Source: Buxus sempervirens | Taxonomy: Eukaryota; Streptophyta; Magnoliopsida; Buxales; Buxaceae | Assembly: GCA_947561395.2 (NCBI GenBank) | Contig: OX387190.1 | Coordinates: forward strand, 33,722,858-33,786,857 | Length of the DNA stretch: 64,000 nucleotides | Direction of reading: 5' to 3' | Shown: positions 34,801 to 46,000 of the stretch, piece by piece | Layout: every line of letters starts with the position of its first letter | Position numbering within the stretch: the first letter of the stretch is position 1 | Program-made: the position numbers and the translations under genes | Notes under the pieces: generated by a model | Told to the model about the DNA's origin: nothing | The model's input: only the letters and a program-made list of their open reading frames with translations | Databases searched by the model: none

Positions 34801-37032
34801 ACATTCATATACAAACAATAATAATGTTGAAGGCTACAAAAGGTTGGGAGACAAATTGACGTACCGAAATAAAGAGACCTGAACCAGAGTACTAGGCCAC
34901 CACATGTGCGCTGGTTCCACTACGTACTTCCTCAAAAGCCCGGCCCAGCCATATCCCAATACCTGTCCAACAAGCGCACGTTAGCATAAGCCATAGACAA
35001 ACTACACCTTGGAAACACAGATGGATCGGATAGTACAAGCAAACGGGTTGCCAGAAAAGCAGAAACCACATGATAAATATTGTAGAAATACTAAGGCTCT
35101 GTTTGGAACCCTAGATTTGGGTAGAAAAGAAAAGAAAATGCTAAAATTTTCTTTTCTCTTGTTTGGTTTCAATGAAGGAAAATGAGATTTTCTCTCTTTC
35201 TTTCTCTCTAATGTAAAAAAAAAATTCTCTAAAAAAGTAGGAATTTTGAAAGAAAAGAAAATTTACCATCACTTGTACTATTCACACCACCCACCTAGGG
35301 CTGGCAATGGGTCGGGAATATATCTGAATTCAATCCGAATCCGATTCGAAATTGATGAATCCGATCCGAAATCTGAGATCCGTTGTTCGAATACGGATCT
35401 GAAATCTAAGATCCAAAAAAATTCAAATTCAAATACGAATATACATATATTCGATCCGAATAGGATCCGACCGAAATCATATATATCCTATGTATAAACC
35501 CAGAGCAGACATTGGTTAGACTGTAGACCATTTATAAACTACGGTTGAACTATCATAACTAAAACCAAAAACCTTTAGATAAAGATTTGCCCTAAACTCT
35601 CTCCTCTTTGTCACTGCCACCCTCCGGCGACTGGTACCTGCAAACCGACTTAAAGAACCAATTCCAAAACCCCTTATTTTGAAACCTTTTTTGCTCTGAA
35701 ATTCCATTGTCCAGAACAGGCCGGTCATTCTAAGTTTCGGGGTACGATTTTATTTGTCAGTCACTCAATATCCACTGTTGCATGGTGCTTCAAATTTGAA
35801 GTTCAAACCCATTTCTCATTTAAATCCCTCTCTGAGTAGGGTTGGAAATGAGTGGGATATATATCCAAAATCGATCCGAATCCGATTCGAAACTGAAATT
35901 GGCGAATTTGAATATAGGATTTAGATCCGTGATTCGAATACGGATCTGAAATCTAAGATCCGATAAAATTCGGATTCAAATACGAATATACACATATTCG
36001 ATCCGTATTCGACCGATTGCCACCCCTACACCCACCCAACCCACCACTAGCACAATCCACCACCACCACAACCTACTATCCACCATCGCCTACTGCCACC
36101 GCTAACCACCACCATCGCCCGCTACCACCCACCATCGCTCGCCACCATCGTCAACCACCACCAGCCACCGCTACCACCTCTATCATCGCAGTCGCCGTCG
36201 CTGCCACCCCACCAATCCTACCAGTATCTGTCCACTCTCACTCGCCCACCATCCAACCACTGGAAAAGAAAATAAAATTAGTATTTTTATTTTATTTTCT
36301 CTTCTTTTTTTTTCATTTTAGCTTTATTTTCTTTTCTCCCCAAATCTAGGATCCAAACACAGCCTAAAGAAGCTCTAACACCTTCTTTTTTTTGTAACAA
36401 GAAGCTCAAACACCTCCGGAAAGAAACCATACGCACAGACATTAATAAGAGAGAGAAAAAGAGAGAGAGAGAGAGAGAATAGATTAAACTAAAAATCCAA
36501 ATGAGATTGCAATAGATTTAACCTGGGTTGTAATGATAAGAATCCAACTGGCCAAGAAGGAGATCTTCCTGCCATAGAAGGCCTTGATTATAGTAACTAT
36601 GTTTACGGCGTAAGGTGATCCGCTTCCGAAAGCGGCTCCGGCGTTGGCAAACATGGTGATGAGTACGTGTTCCTTCATGTTGAAGGGACCCGGATTTAAA
36701 GACAACTCCAGCGATCCGACGCGGTACTTGGTAGTGGGGAGTACCTTGGCCATAAACTGGCCGATGGGAAGCGTAGCGACTTGAACGGTGATCTGGGTAA
36801 CGACGAGAGGCTCCTTTCTGTAGGCGAAAAACTGGTTGATGAAGGACAGCAATCCACACGAAAGAAGACCTAGAAACCACATACGAAAGGTCCATACAGG
36901 GATTGAAGGGTCGTCGGTGTTGGTCACCGTCAACCGAACTTGTTCAATCGGAGACAATTCGTCCTCGTCAATCTCCTCCTCCTCTGCTACTTTCACGGAA
37001 TTCGTTCCCATCTCCACTTCCATTGTTCCCAT
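31866..37032 (-). CDS. Oligopeptide transporter (OPT family, PT clade), copy 3, intact coding
   Basis: The gene has six exons: 36523-37032, 34865-34962, 33310-33879, 32956-33208, 32609-32791 and 31866-32480. They sum to 2,229 bases and 742 residues. The extra codon is a threonine in exon 3, giving LTTYGFGF where the sisters have LTYGFGF. All junctions are GT-AG, NPG lies near residue 113 and KIPPR near 528. Intron 1 is about 1,560 bases, roughly twice that of copy 1, because a Tourist-like element holding a hAT element has landed in it. The leader and ATG are conserved, but about 215 bases including the TATA box are deleted just upstream. The protein looks functional, while expression may be altered or lost. 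Substrate not inferable. Confidence 0.92.
35095..36364. mobile_element. Tourist-like (PIF/Harbinger) element in OPT copy 3 intron 1
   Basis: The ends are GGCTCTGTTTGGAACCC and ATCCAAACACAGCC, with TAA at 35092-35094 and 36365-36367. It is related to 9327-9876, sharing CT-rich and CCACCA-rich interior tracts. A hAT element sits inside. Confidence 0.88.
35296..36028. mobile_element. Composite hAT-type element, CACCCACC target duplication
   Basis: The ends are TAGGGCTGGCAATGG and ATTGCCACCCCTA. The perfect 8-bp duplication CACCCACC lies at 35288-35295 and 36029-36036. It is closely related to 26030-26760 and likewise has an internal second left-end sequence near 35837. Confidence 0.92.
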
Positions 37033-37176
37033 GTCGAGAGAACCAGAGGGGGGACGCGCAGAGGGACGGAGAGAATGATATTTCTAGATATGAAACGAAA
37101 ATAATAGTCTTGATTACGTTAAAGCAATTGAATGCTGGAAGAAGAGAATCAGCGGGGAATCAATGAAAAACCGAAA

Positions 37177-37531
37177 GGGTAAATTGGTTTTTAGTGATAT
37201 TTTTCAACATAATTCAGATTCAGTCGGCCACTTTTAGAAAATTGAGAATTAATAATACTTTTTTTTTAAATAATTAGAAATCAGTATCATTTTACTGTTA
37301 GTAAAGAATTCCTTCGGAAAATGGCTTTAAAACCTTTTTACTCATTTACATATAAGTGAGGTTTGCAAGTCTTTTTGAAGGTATTTTTGAAAGAAATTCT
37401 TCATAAATAGTAAAATGACACTGACTTCCAATTCCAATTATTTAAAAAAAGTATTACTAATTCTTAATTTTCAAGAATTGACCAACTGAATCCGAATTAT
37501 TTTGAAAAGTATCATTAAAAACCAATTTTCC
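37177..37531. mobile_element. AT-rich MITE, GGGAAAATTGG family
   Basis: The ends are GGGTAAATTGGTTTTTAGTG and AAAAACCAATTTTCC. Interior as in the other members; no coding capacity. Confidence 0.7.
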
Positions 37532-37553
37532 AATATATACATAGATGTTGTTT

Positions 37554-37714
37554 GGGAAAATTGGTGTGGGGTATTTTTGAAAGAAATTCTTTATGAATAA
37601 TAAAATGATGTTAATTTCAATTATTTAAAACATATCACTAATTCTTAATTGTTAAGAATTGGATGACTAAATCTAAATTATTTTAAAAAATTGACACTAA
37701 AACCCAATTTTCCC
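37554..37714. mobile_element. AT-rich MITE, GGGAAAATTGG family, internally deleted
   Basis: The ends are GGGAAAATTGGTGTG and AAAACCCAATTTTCCC. It is about half the length of the other members and lies only 22 bases from the previous one. Confidence 0.65.
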
Positions 37715-38151
37715 TAGATTTTTCTCACTCATGATAGTTATCAATAATTTTCCTGTGGCTGTAGCTCTCTGTTAGCGGAATTTGTGATCCTCATTTTTGT
37801 CAAGTGTGGATATATTACCTAACGGAATTTCCCTAGAATCCTCGCAACCATAATTTTTACTTAACATGGATTAATCATTTTCAAATCTTTCACAAATTTC
37901 TCAACTAATATTATCAACGAACATACTGCCTTCTCCCATCGGGATCAAATATTGTTAAATGAAACTTTAATCCCCCTAATGTTGATAGCATGAAGTAGAG
38001 TTAAAAATGTCTTTTTAGCTGCAGCATAATCAAGTTTCACTCACCGTTATTGACTACTAAGGTACCGTTTGGTAACGCTTTTCAAAAGTGCTTTTTTGCT
38101 TTTGAAAACAAAAAATTGCTTTCAAAAGCAAAAGTGTTGTTTGGTTATGCA

Positions 38152-39320
38152 CACTTGACACACAGGCCTGGAGTTGGATTGGGAGGCTGGATGTTGTCCT
38201 CCTTGCCCGCGATTACCACGACCTCGACCTCTGGAGTTAGAGTTCTGATTGTAGAATTGCTGATGCTCCTGTGAGGAGATTTGGTGAGATTGTGGTTTTC
38301 TACCACGAGAGCGGTTGTCATTTCGAGTAGCAACATTAATAGATCCAACCGTGCTTTCAAGAGTAACTTGTTGTTGCTCAATACGTAACTCAAAGGTGAG
38401 AAGATGGTTGAATATTTCTTCAGAGGCCATTTTGTCAATTTGTGTAGAAATTGACGTCACAATTGCATCATAGGAAGTATCAAGGCCCCCAAGAAGATAG
38501 GCAGTGAATTCACGAATCTGCAGAAGCTGTCCAATTGTAGCCAAAGTGTCCGAGTAGGACTTCATTTTTTGATAGTAATCGGAAATAGACATGTTTCCCT
38601 TCTTAGTGAATGCCAGAAATTGCCGAGTTTGGATAGCTCGAATAGATGAGTGAGAAGAAAACATTCTTTCAAGGGCAACCCAGACTTCTCTGGAAGTGGA
38701 GAGCCCCACCATCTGAGCCAAGATGCCTTCAGACAAAGATGACACCAAGGTACTGAGGACGATCTGGTCTTGGTTATACCAAGAGATATATTCAGGATTT
38801 GGAATTTCTGCAGGAGCCGTGGCTGATGGTCCTGCTTCAGGGTTGGCAATAGTAGATTGAGGACTGGACAAGGTACCATCAACAAAGCCAAACAAGCGTT
38901 AGCCACACAAGTAAGGAACAATCTGAGTTTTCCATAGTAAGTAGTTGTCTTTTGTAAGCTTGACTGTGACAAGGCTGTGTATGTTGACTGGGCTGACAGA
39001 GGTGGGGTAGGCTGATTACACAGTGAAGGTGGAAGGGGTAGAAGAGGAGTCAAAGGCCATAGGAACTAAAGGACAAAGGTCACTGTGTGGCTCTGATACC
39101 ACGAAACAATTCTGTATTGATGTAAAACTCCCTTACTTATTCCAGCGAGAGGATCTTGATTTATAGTTGATGAGGGTACAAAATCATATATGTCCTAGAA
39201 TTATGGCACATGTCGCCAACAGAATAGCTAATTTATAGGGATTCTATCGACAAGTAAAGAATGGCTACAATGAAAGAAAGATTTGATTTACAGAATATGT
39301 TAAACTCCTAAAATCATGGT
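38152..39320 (-). pseudogene. Truncated Ty1/copia gag with primer-binding site and partial LTR
   Basis: A reading frame from 38895 to 38122 encodes a copia-type gag domain (UBN2-like), with features such as the YYQKMKSYSDTL block, a basic RGRGRGNRGQGG tract, and the first cysteines of a zinc knuckle (VCQVC) at which homology ends. Upstream, toward 39060, the N-terminal part of gag is readable but broken by stop codons. The tRNA-iMet primer-binding site TGGTATCAGAGC lies on the minus strand at 39090-39101, next to what should be the 5' LTR (39102 to about 39320, outer end not fixed). Protease, integrase, reverse transcriptase and the other LTR are absent. Confidence 0.75.
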
Positions 39321-39342
39321 GCCCCAAGGATATCTTGCTGTT

Positions 39343-39600
39343 AATCTTTTAACCCCAAAGGGTTGGCCTAGTGGTCAAGGCTTGGGGCCTGGGGGTATGC
39401 TCCCTCCAAGGTCTCAGGTTCAAAACTTCTCAGGTGCTATCAATTCTTTGGGGTTACCCCAGGGCCTTTGGCCTGGTAATTACCCGGTTTGTGTGGGACG
39501 GGGGGACTGCGCAAGCCCTTGGGGATTAGTCGTGGTGCGCGCAAGCTGGCCCGGATACCCAAGTTTCAAAATATATATATATATATATATATATATTTCC
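39343..39600 (+). repeat. SINE-like tRNA-derived element
   Basis: It begins GGGTTGGCCTAGTGGTCAAGG, a good match to RNA polymerase III box A, with a box-B-like GGTCTCAGGTTCAAAAC some 45 bases later. A GC-rich body follows, and the element ends in an AT dinucleotide run (39571-39594). Structure and size fit a plant tRNA-related SINE. No target duplication was fixed. Confidence 0.6.
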
Positions 39601-39898
39601 ATATGTGATTTCCTTAATATTGCTTCTAAAACCCTTGACACAAAACTAAACTGGGAAAAAATTGATCCATCATGTCCAATCCAACCCGAATAAACGGGTT
39701 CGGGTTGACCCGTGTAATAGTTGGGTCTGTTTTGAATTGGGGACTTAGTAACCCATTCGTATTCAAGTCAACTTGAATCTAACCCGATAATGATCTGTTT
39801 AACCCGATAATGACATGTTTAACACGATAATGACCCGTTTAATCCGATAATGATCCGTTCAACCCGATAATGGCTCGTTTAACCTGATAATTGAGAGT

Positions 39899-40569
39899 TG
39901 GGAGTTGACCTTATATGCTTCTAGAAGGGAAAGTGAAATGAGGGAGTGCTGGTTCATCATTTTAATGGATTACTAATTAGTGGAAAGCATAGATTAGGTT
40001 TATCCAAGACCACGCCATCAATCCCCCTTCGTCGTGTGTATGTGTCTGAAAAGGTTTAGGGCGCCTTTGAAGAATATGCTACACATCGACCTCCGATGAT
40101 TCCCCCAAAGGGATCTCAATCTCATGGGTGATAAATTTCAACAACTTTTGGTTCAGTGGTAGGGTCCTTTCGAATCTTGAACTTTCAACTCTTGACTTCC
40201 AATATGCTACATGTTCCTCCTTCCATTGAGAATTCAAAGTACCCAGCTGTACTAATTGGCTCTTGAATCAAATTAATTATTGACAGTCTTTTTGAAGTTT
40301 CGCAAATGTAATCTCCATTAAGTGATAAAATAAAGTACTAACCAAGCTTAAATCATAAGCAGGTTACAGAGTAGAGAGCATTTCCCTCTCACAAAAGAAC
40401 CAGGTACGTATAAGCCAAACAAGATGAGACAAATGGACATCAAGTGGCCATCACATCGGATTCAGAATCTATTAACTTGCAAACGCTAACGCCCATACCA
40501 GTCCTGTAACGTCTTCTTCACTCTCAATTAGAGGCAATTGACCTTCCTTCACAAAAATCCTCAATGATA
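39899..40569. other. Unassigned spacer
   Basis: No exon, terminal repeat or match to the other OPT units is recognised here. The words GAGTTGGGAGTTGACC near 39890 and TCGAATCTTGAACTTTCAACTCTTGAC near 40170 hint at further repeat debris. Confidence 0.35.
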
Positions 40570-41700
40570 ATATCTAGCATCTTTCTTGTCGCCATCCAAA
40601 GCTAAAGAACCTCGATACATTTGAATAAAAGCCAATTACACTCGCGTTCAAGACGGAAGGGCACATTTCAGTTCATTGTCAAAATAAAGATTATGGGCAC
40701 ATTTCAAGCACGAGTGTGGGACCTGTGGGTTGGTGTCTTCGTGAAACCGAAGGCAATTTACATAGAACACTACACCCAATCATTCTCTGTTTGTTAGTTA
40801 CTTGTTATGCGGCATAATACAAACAGTTGGCCTGCACCGCAGTCTCACGCCTGCCTTAAAAAATGCTACGAGTGGCTAGAGCAGAAAATATAACTTGGAC
40901 GGCCCAGAGCCCCACCCGATCCAACCCAAACAAAAGCCTGAACTAAGCATTTAGTTGGACTGCCCAAAGCCTGCCTGATCCAACCCAAACAACTGTATTA
41001 TTCTAGCCGGTAAGGATTGGGATCTCAGGGAAGGCAGAGGCAAAGACTTTTGTTGGCATCATGTGGAACTTCTCAAGGAAATCAGAAGCTTTCAAAATCC
41101 TCACCTGGCTTCTGCTGACCCAAGGGAACTGTTTTATGTCTTAAATCCTCACCTTTCTTATGCTGTTTCAGGCTGCCCAATGCATTAACCCAAGCCAGAT
41201 CCAAAGTTCCTCTTGCTTGGGTTTTCCAATCTTGGGCCCAACCCAAAAGTTCGCAAAGGCTAACACCACCAACGTGTTTACCTGGGCTGCCACTGGATGA
41301 GAATACAGACTGATGAATCACTCTTGATCAGTTATTGGATATTATCCTCCGCAGAACAAGACTATGTAGACAGGAATTATCTTGAGCCTTGTGGGCGACA
41401 GATGATACAGACAACTGGAGATACACATATTAATAGCGGCATGGTGTTTTTATTGTCCAGGTACATTTTGCTTCTCGTAAAATTTTTTAAGGGTGTTTTA
41501 CTTATGTTATATTATAAACTATAAATTGATAAGATATATTGGTATATAGGTTGTTTTACTTATGTTATATTATAAATTATAAATTTATAAGATACATTGG
41601 TATATAGGCCCACCGTAGAGGGAAAAACTATTAACCTTCTATTGTCATTTTGTCTTATCTAATTTCATTTTTCACTTTCTAAAAGAGACCCTTTAACCAT
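40570..41700. repeat. Shared spacer and duplicated noncoding block A, copy 4
   Basis: The part 40576-40869 matches 13571-14064 and 29220-29509, and 40870-41700 matches block A of unit 3 almost throughout. It is uninterrupted at the sites where other units carry the hAT elements (near 41117 and 41293). Confidence 0.7.
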
Positions 41701-43083
41701 TCCTTATGGCTTACATGTCCTAAAATTTTAAACTACATGCATGCACCCGCTAGTATACTTAACGGCTCAAAAATGTGCACGGAAGATTCTGGCCCCACAT
41801 TCTTCTCATTTACTTTCCCACTATGCTGAATTTTGAGTTAAAATAGGATTAAGAAAAAGAAAAAAAATTTCGTACAAAATTGCATATCAAAAAGGTAAAT
41901 GGTAATGAAGTTGGCTTCCTATTAGAACTCAACAAATAGCGATACATAGACGGTAAAGAAAAGAAATTAGATATCATTCTGATAGACGAATTGGTCTAGA
42001 TATCGATCTAGAAGATGAGAAATTTCAAGATCGAACACAATAACTTCTTGACTTCAATAAAAATCCTTCATTAAAAAAACGAACCCCCTAAAAGCATTTA
42101 TATAGGTGTTACAAAAAAAGCCTTAAAAATAGGAAACATAACTTATTAAAAATAGCAAAATTCGAGTTAGATTCAAATTCCTAAAATATAGCTTAAGATA
42201 AGAATATCCTCAAAAGACTGACTCAAAACAAACTTTCCTTGATCCTAAACGAAAGCAATCAATTCTTTCCTAAAATAGTAAATTCACTAATTTGAAGGTT
42301 TAAATGAAGGAATTTGGCCAAAAAATGGCGTACATCACTCCAAAGCATTGAGTTTTGATATTGACGCTTTTTCCAATCAACCGACCAATTTTCAGCCCAT
42401 TTTGACAATGTTGAGCAAAATGATCAAAATGCCCCCGGTTTGGAAAACACTATTTGACTATCACTAAATCCTTAGAACTTGTCCTACGTCAAGTAGTTGT
42501 GCCATTCTTCACTTCAATTCCTTTCAAGATATACAATACTATAATATGTTAAGATTTAGATATAAATTAAAATATATATATATATATATTTCAAAAAGTT
42601 AAATTACATAAATTAAAAAAATTTATTTGCCCAGATTTTAGTTTGAATAACCTTTTTTAAAAGAATTTTGTAAATAAAATTGTTAGATTAAAATCAATTT
42701 TATAAATTAATATATGGTTTGGATTAAAAAATAATCCACAATGGTAGTAAACCAAAAACAAATGCATGTCATTAGTGTTTTGAATAATTTTTTTCCATAA
42801 ATTTTGATATAGGAGTGTAAAAAAATATATATGTATTCCAACTTCGTGTGCATGCTAGTAAAAATTAAGAATGCCAAGTTTAGTAGTTTTTTTTTCTCTC
42901 CCACAAATGTAACGGAAAGATATCTACAATTGATTTTTCTCCCACATGTACAATTCCCCCAAACGGTTAACGCTTCTAAATAACTTGTGCAATTCAACAC
43001 CAAATTTGCTAATTACATTCAGAAATGATGCCACAACAAACTAAGATATACGTGTAAGATAATATGTATCGACAGCGAATCGA
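41701..43083. repeat. Proximal 3' flank of OPT copy 4
   Basis: Nearly collinear with 30301-31865 apart from the missing hAT MITE. No gene is seen. Confidence 0.65.
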
Positions 43084-46000
43084 TCAATTGATAGGGCATC
43101 CGTCAGAGATTACCCCCTTAGCCGTGGGACAGGCTGCTAGATCACAGTGTTCGCCCTGGGTGCCCCACCAGTTCAAGCTCTTCTCTTCTAAACCACAGCG
43201 AAGTACAGCAGCACCGCCATGAAAGCAACTCCAGCATCAAGAGCTGCTGACAGAATATAGTTGTACCTCTGCCACCATTGCTTTCGGTACCGGAAAACAA
43301 AGAAGTTGAAGATGGTTCCCACTATGATCCAAGAGTTATAGTTCACTGTTGTTGCCGGTGGCATAACAGCAGTTGCACCCAGAAGCACCGGGAGATTAAT
43401 CAGTGGGATCCATGATTGCTTGGGGAAGGCCTTGTGCAGAAGCCAGACTATAACTGGACCCAGAATACCTGCAAGGAAGAACCAATTAATGGCTCTGTAG
43501 TTCCCAAGTGTGCCAAAGATCCTCCAGGGTCCAACCAGACCCCAGATGACGGACACATCGAAGAAGACACGGTCACCAGGGCACGTCCACGGACTGTTGG
43601 GCGGAAGAAGCTCGTCGTTGCATATGTTGTCGATCGACGTCAACAGCCACCATGCCACATTGAGGTTTATGGTTCCATTTATCAACGTTCCGATAAACTG
43701 GAATGCAACAACATTCATACAAGTTAATAAAACAAATATAAAAAAATAATAAATGGGAGGGATCTTCATAAAAAGACAAGAAGAATTGTATTAATTTGTA
43801 CCTGAACTAAGAACATGGATCTGGGAGGGATCTTCATGTAATGGCCTAGCTTGAAATCACCAAGAAAAGAGACGGCTTGAGCCATGCTGATATACCCATA
43901 AGTTTTGAAGCAGACATTTGCAATTGGATATCCCGGCATTATAACACCCATGATGTACTCCGTTATGATGTTTAACCCTGGCATCTGGACAAAACAAATT
44001 TCAGAATATCAGTCCTGGCATGACAGCATTTCCTTTGCGCAGGAGGAAAGGAAATACATCACTCTGCAAACTGAGATAAAGAATACATATTTGGGAGACA
44101 GGAGAGAGGTGAAGGAGAAGGAAGTTTTTCACTAGAATTACCTGATTTGTTGTGGCAGTTATGATGCTGATTGGAAGGGTGAACATGAAAGCCATCCCAG
44201 CAGCAAATATAAGTCCCCAATAAGGCATTTGCACCTGTTCCTTCATGAAGATGCAGAGCAAAAGAGACACAAGTAATGATACACCGAGCAGGATGTAGAA
44301 CCACTAGGAAGGTATGTCCTTGTATTTCCTCATCAACCTTGTGTGGATATCCGGCTTGCCGGTGGAAGAAGCACGGTACCGATCATAGTTCTCCCTGCAA
44401 CCAAATATAAAACATGAACAGTAAACCAAAATAAATTTGCAGGTAATTGAAATAAATTTTGGATTCAGATCAGGATAATTCATAAAGGGCATACCTTCCA
44501 TAGAAAAGGGCCACATGAGTGACAGTGGCCGCAATGGTGGCGAAGCCAAAGCCATAGGTGAGAGCAAAAAACATGCTGAGATTGATTCGTCCTTGCTTAT
44601 CATACTGTGCATAATCGATCTGGAAATTGTCATCGACGATGGCCGATATGTTATAAGTCTGACCGGAGGCCGTGAAGAGGTGCGAAGAGAAGATGGGGAA
44701 GGTAGTAGTATTATAGGCGTTGAATCCCCAGTAGGCTATGGGGATGACAATGTAGATGATCAATACATAGCCGACGAAGATGTTGGCGATGGCAAAGAAA
44801 GGGGTGACGAGGGGGCTGGAGAGGAAGGATGCCACAACGGTCCAGTCCAGAGTGAAAGCCCCAAGTCCCAGGCCTTGCATGCCTGATCCAAGCTGCTGGG
44901 CCGTGACGGATTTGGAGAAAGCCCAACATATCCATGAGATGCTTGAGAGGGTAGTAAATAAGTACCCTGGGACTACACACCAGCAGAAGCTGCAAACCAT
45001 TGCAATGACGAAGAACTTCGCCCTTGACATGCGTCGCTCATTTTCTTTCTCATGCAACGCGCTGCACGTTGTAAACTTAGAAAATCAGCTGATAGCATGA
45101 TCCAAAATTCATTTTTTTCTTTTTCACATACAAGAATATTCTAAAACTGTTTCATCTGGAGCCACTCAATGGTTCAGCATGAAACTTGCCGATGGATGGC
45201 ACTTTTCAATAATGGGGCCCACACCCCAAAATGCATCTGAGCCAGTGATTTCACTAAACCACCGGATTTTGATTCTAAAAGAAATGCTCACGAATATTCT
45301 ATCGTGAAGGTAGTGTTTTTAAACTTGCACTGCAAACATTATTTAAGATTTTAAATAACCACGTACGTAAATAAAAACATAAGAAGCATGTATCATGCAG
45401 ACGCTAATAAGGCACCGATCAAGCTTTTCCATAAAAGATCAGATATTAAAGGAAAGTGAAAAAGGCAGAAGAAACTGTGGTCGTGTTTCTCGCATGCCGC
45501 CGTTCTACAGCTAGTCATCGCTAGAGATGGACCCAGTTAGGTTAACCATAAGCTGCCAATTTGGCTTAACCCTATCTGTGCCAATCGGTCAAAACTTACA
45601 CGAGTTAAATCCTCTACATATGAGACCGTAGAAAGTGCTGCCTATAACTTTTTCCACCCGTGGATACGCGGACAACTGAAAACGGCTGTGGAAGAAATAG
45701 ACGCGGCTGACGAAATATGAAGAGCCTCTCAATCAAAGGCATGTGAGAAACCCCGAGCTGGAAAAGTCAAAAAGACTGGGAAGATCTTCCATACAGGGAC
45801 AGGAGAAGTTACATTATACTCCTCTTTCATTGTTCCGGTCGCAGTAATATAGAAAGGTATCTCTTCCTTCAAACTAGCGAAGATCTTGCCACTACACTAT
45901 CCAACTGATTATGACCGTCAGTCTCCGCTGAGAGCCGATCTCACCATCAATAATTTTGATCAAGTCAAGTGAGTAACTGTAGTAATCATGACCAAGAGGT

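Larger units (their letters stand above)
37033..38051. repeat. 5' flank of OPT copy 3, with promoter deletion and two MITEs
   Basis: After about 70 bases of conserved leader the sequence jumps at 37101-37105 from AAAATAAT to AGTCTTGATTACG, skipping the stretch that carries the TATA box in copies 1 and 2. Two AT-rich MITEs of the GGGAAAATTGG family follow (37177-37531 and 37554-37714). The remainder matches scattered parts of the copy 1 flank. Confidence 0.75.
38052..39898. mobile_element. PIF-like element, right end missing, with nested insertions
   Basis: The left end GGTACCGTTTGGTAACGC follows TAA at 38049-38051; the copy 1 flank has the unoccupied GACTACTAAACCAACC near 10430. After about 100 bases it is interrupted by a copia fragment and a SINE-like element, then resumes near 39612 with sequence matching 28340-28700, including the 20-base tandem repeat, and stops at about 39898. 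No right terminal repeat is found. Confidence 0.7.

Noticed and set aside
38049-38051. A second target duplication (TAA) near 39898 to complete the PIF-like element at 38052
   Set aside because: Sequence after 39898 does not match the continuation of the copy 1 flank (AACCAACCAAG), and no right terminal repeat is present, so the element is truncated rather than complete.
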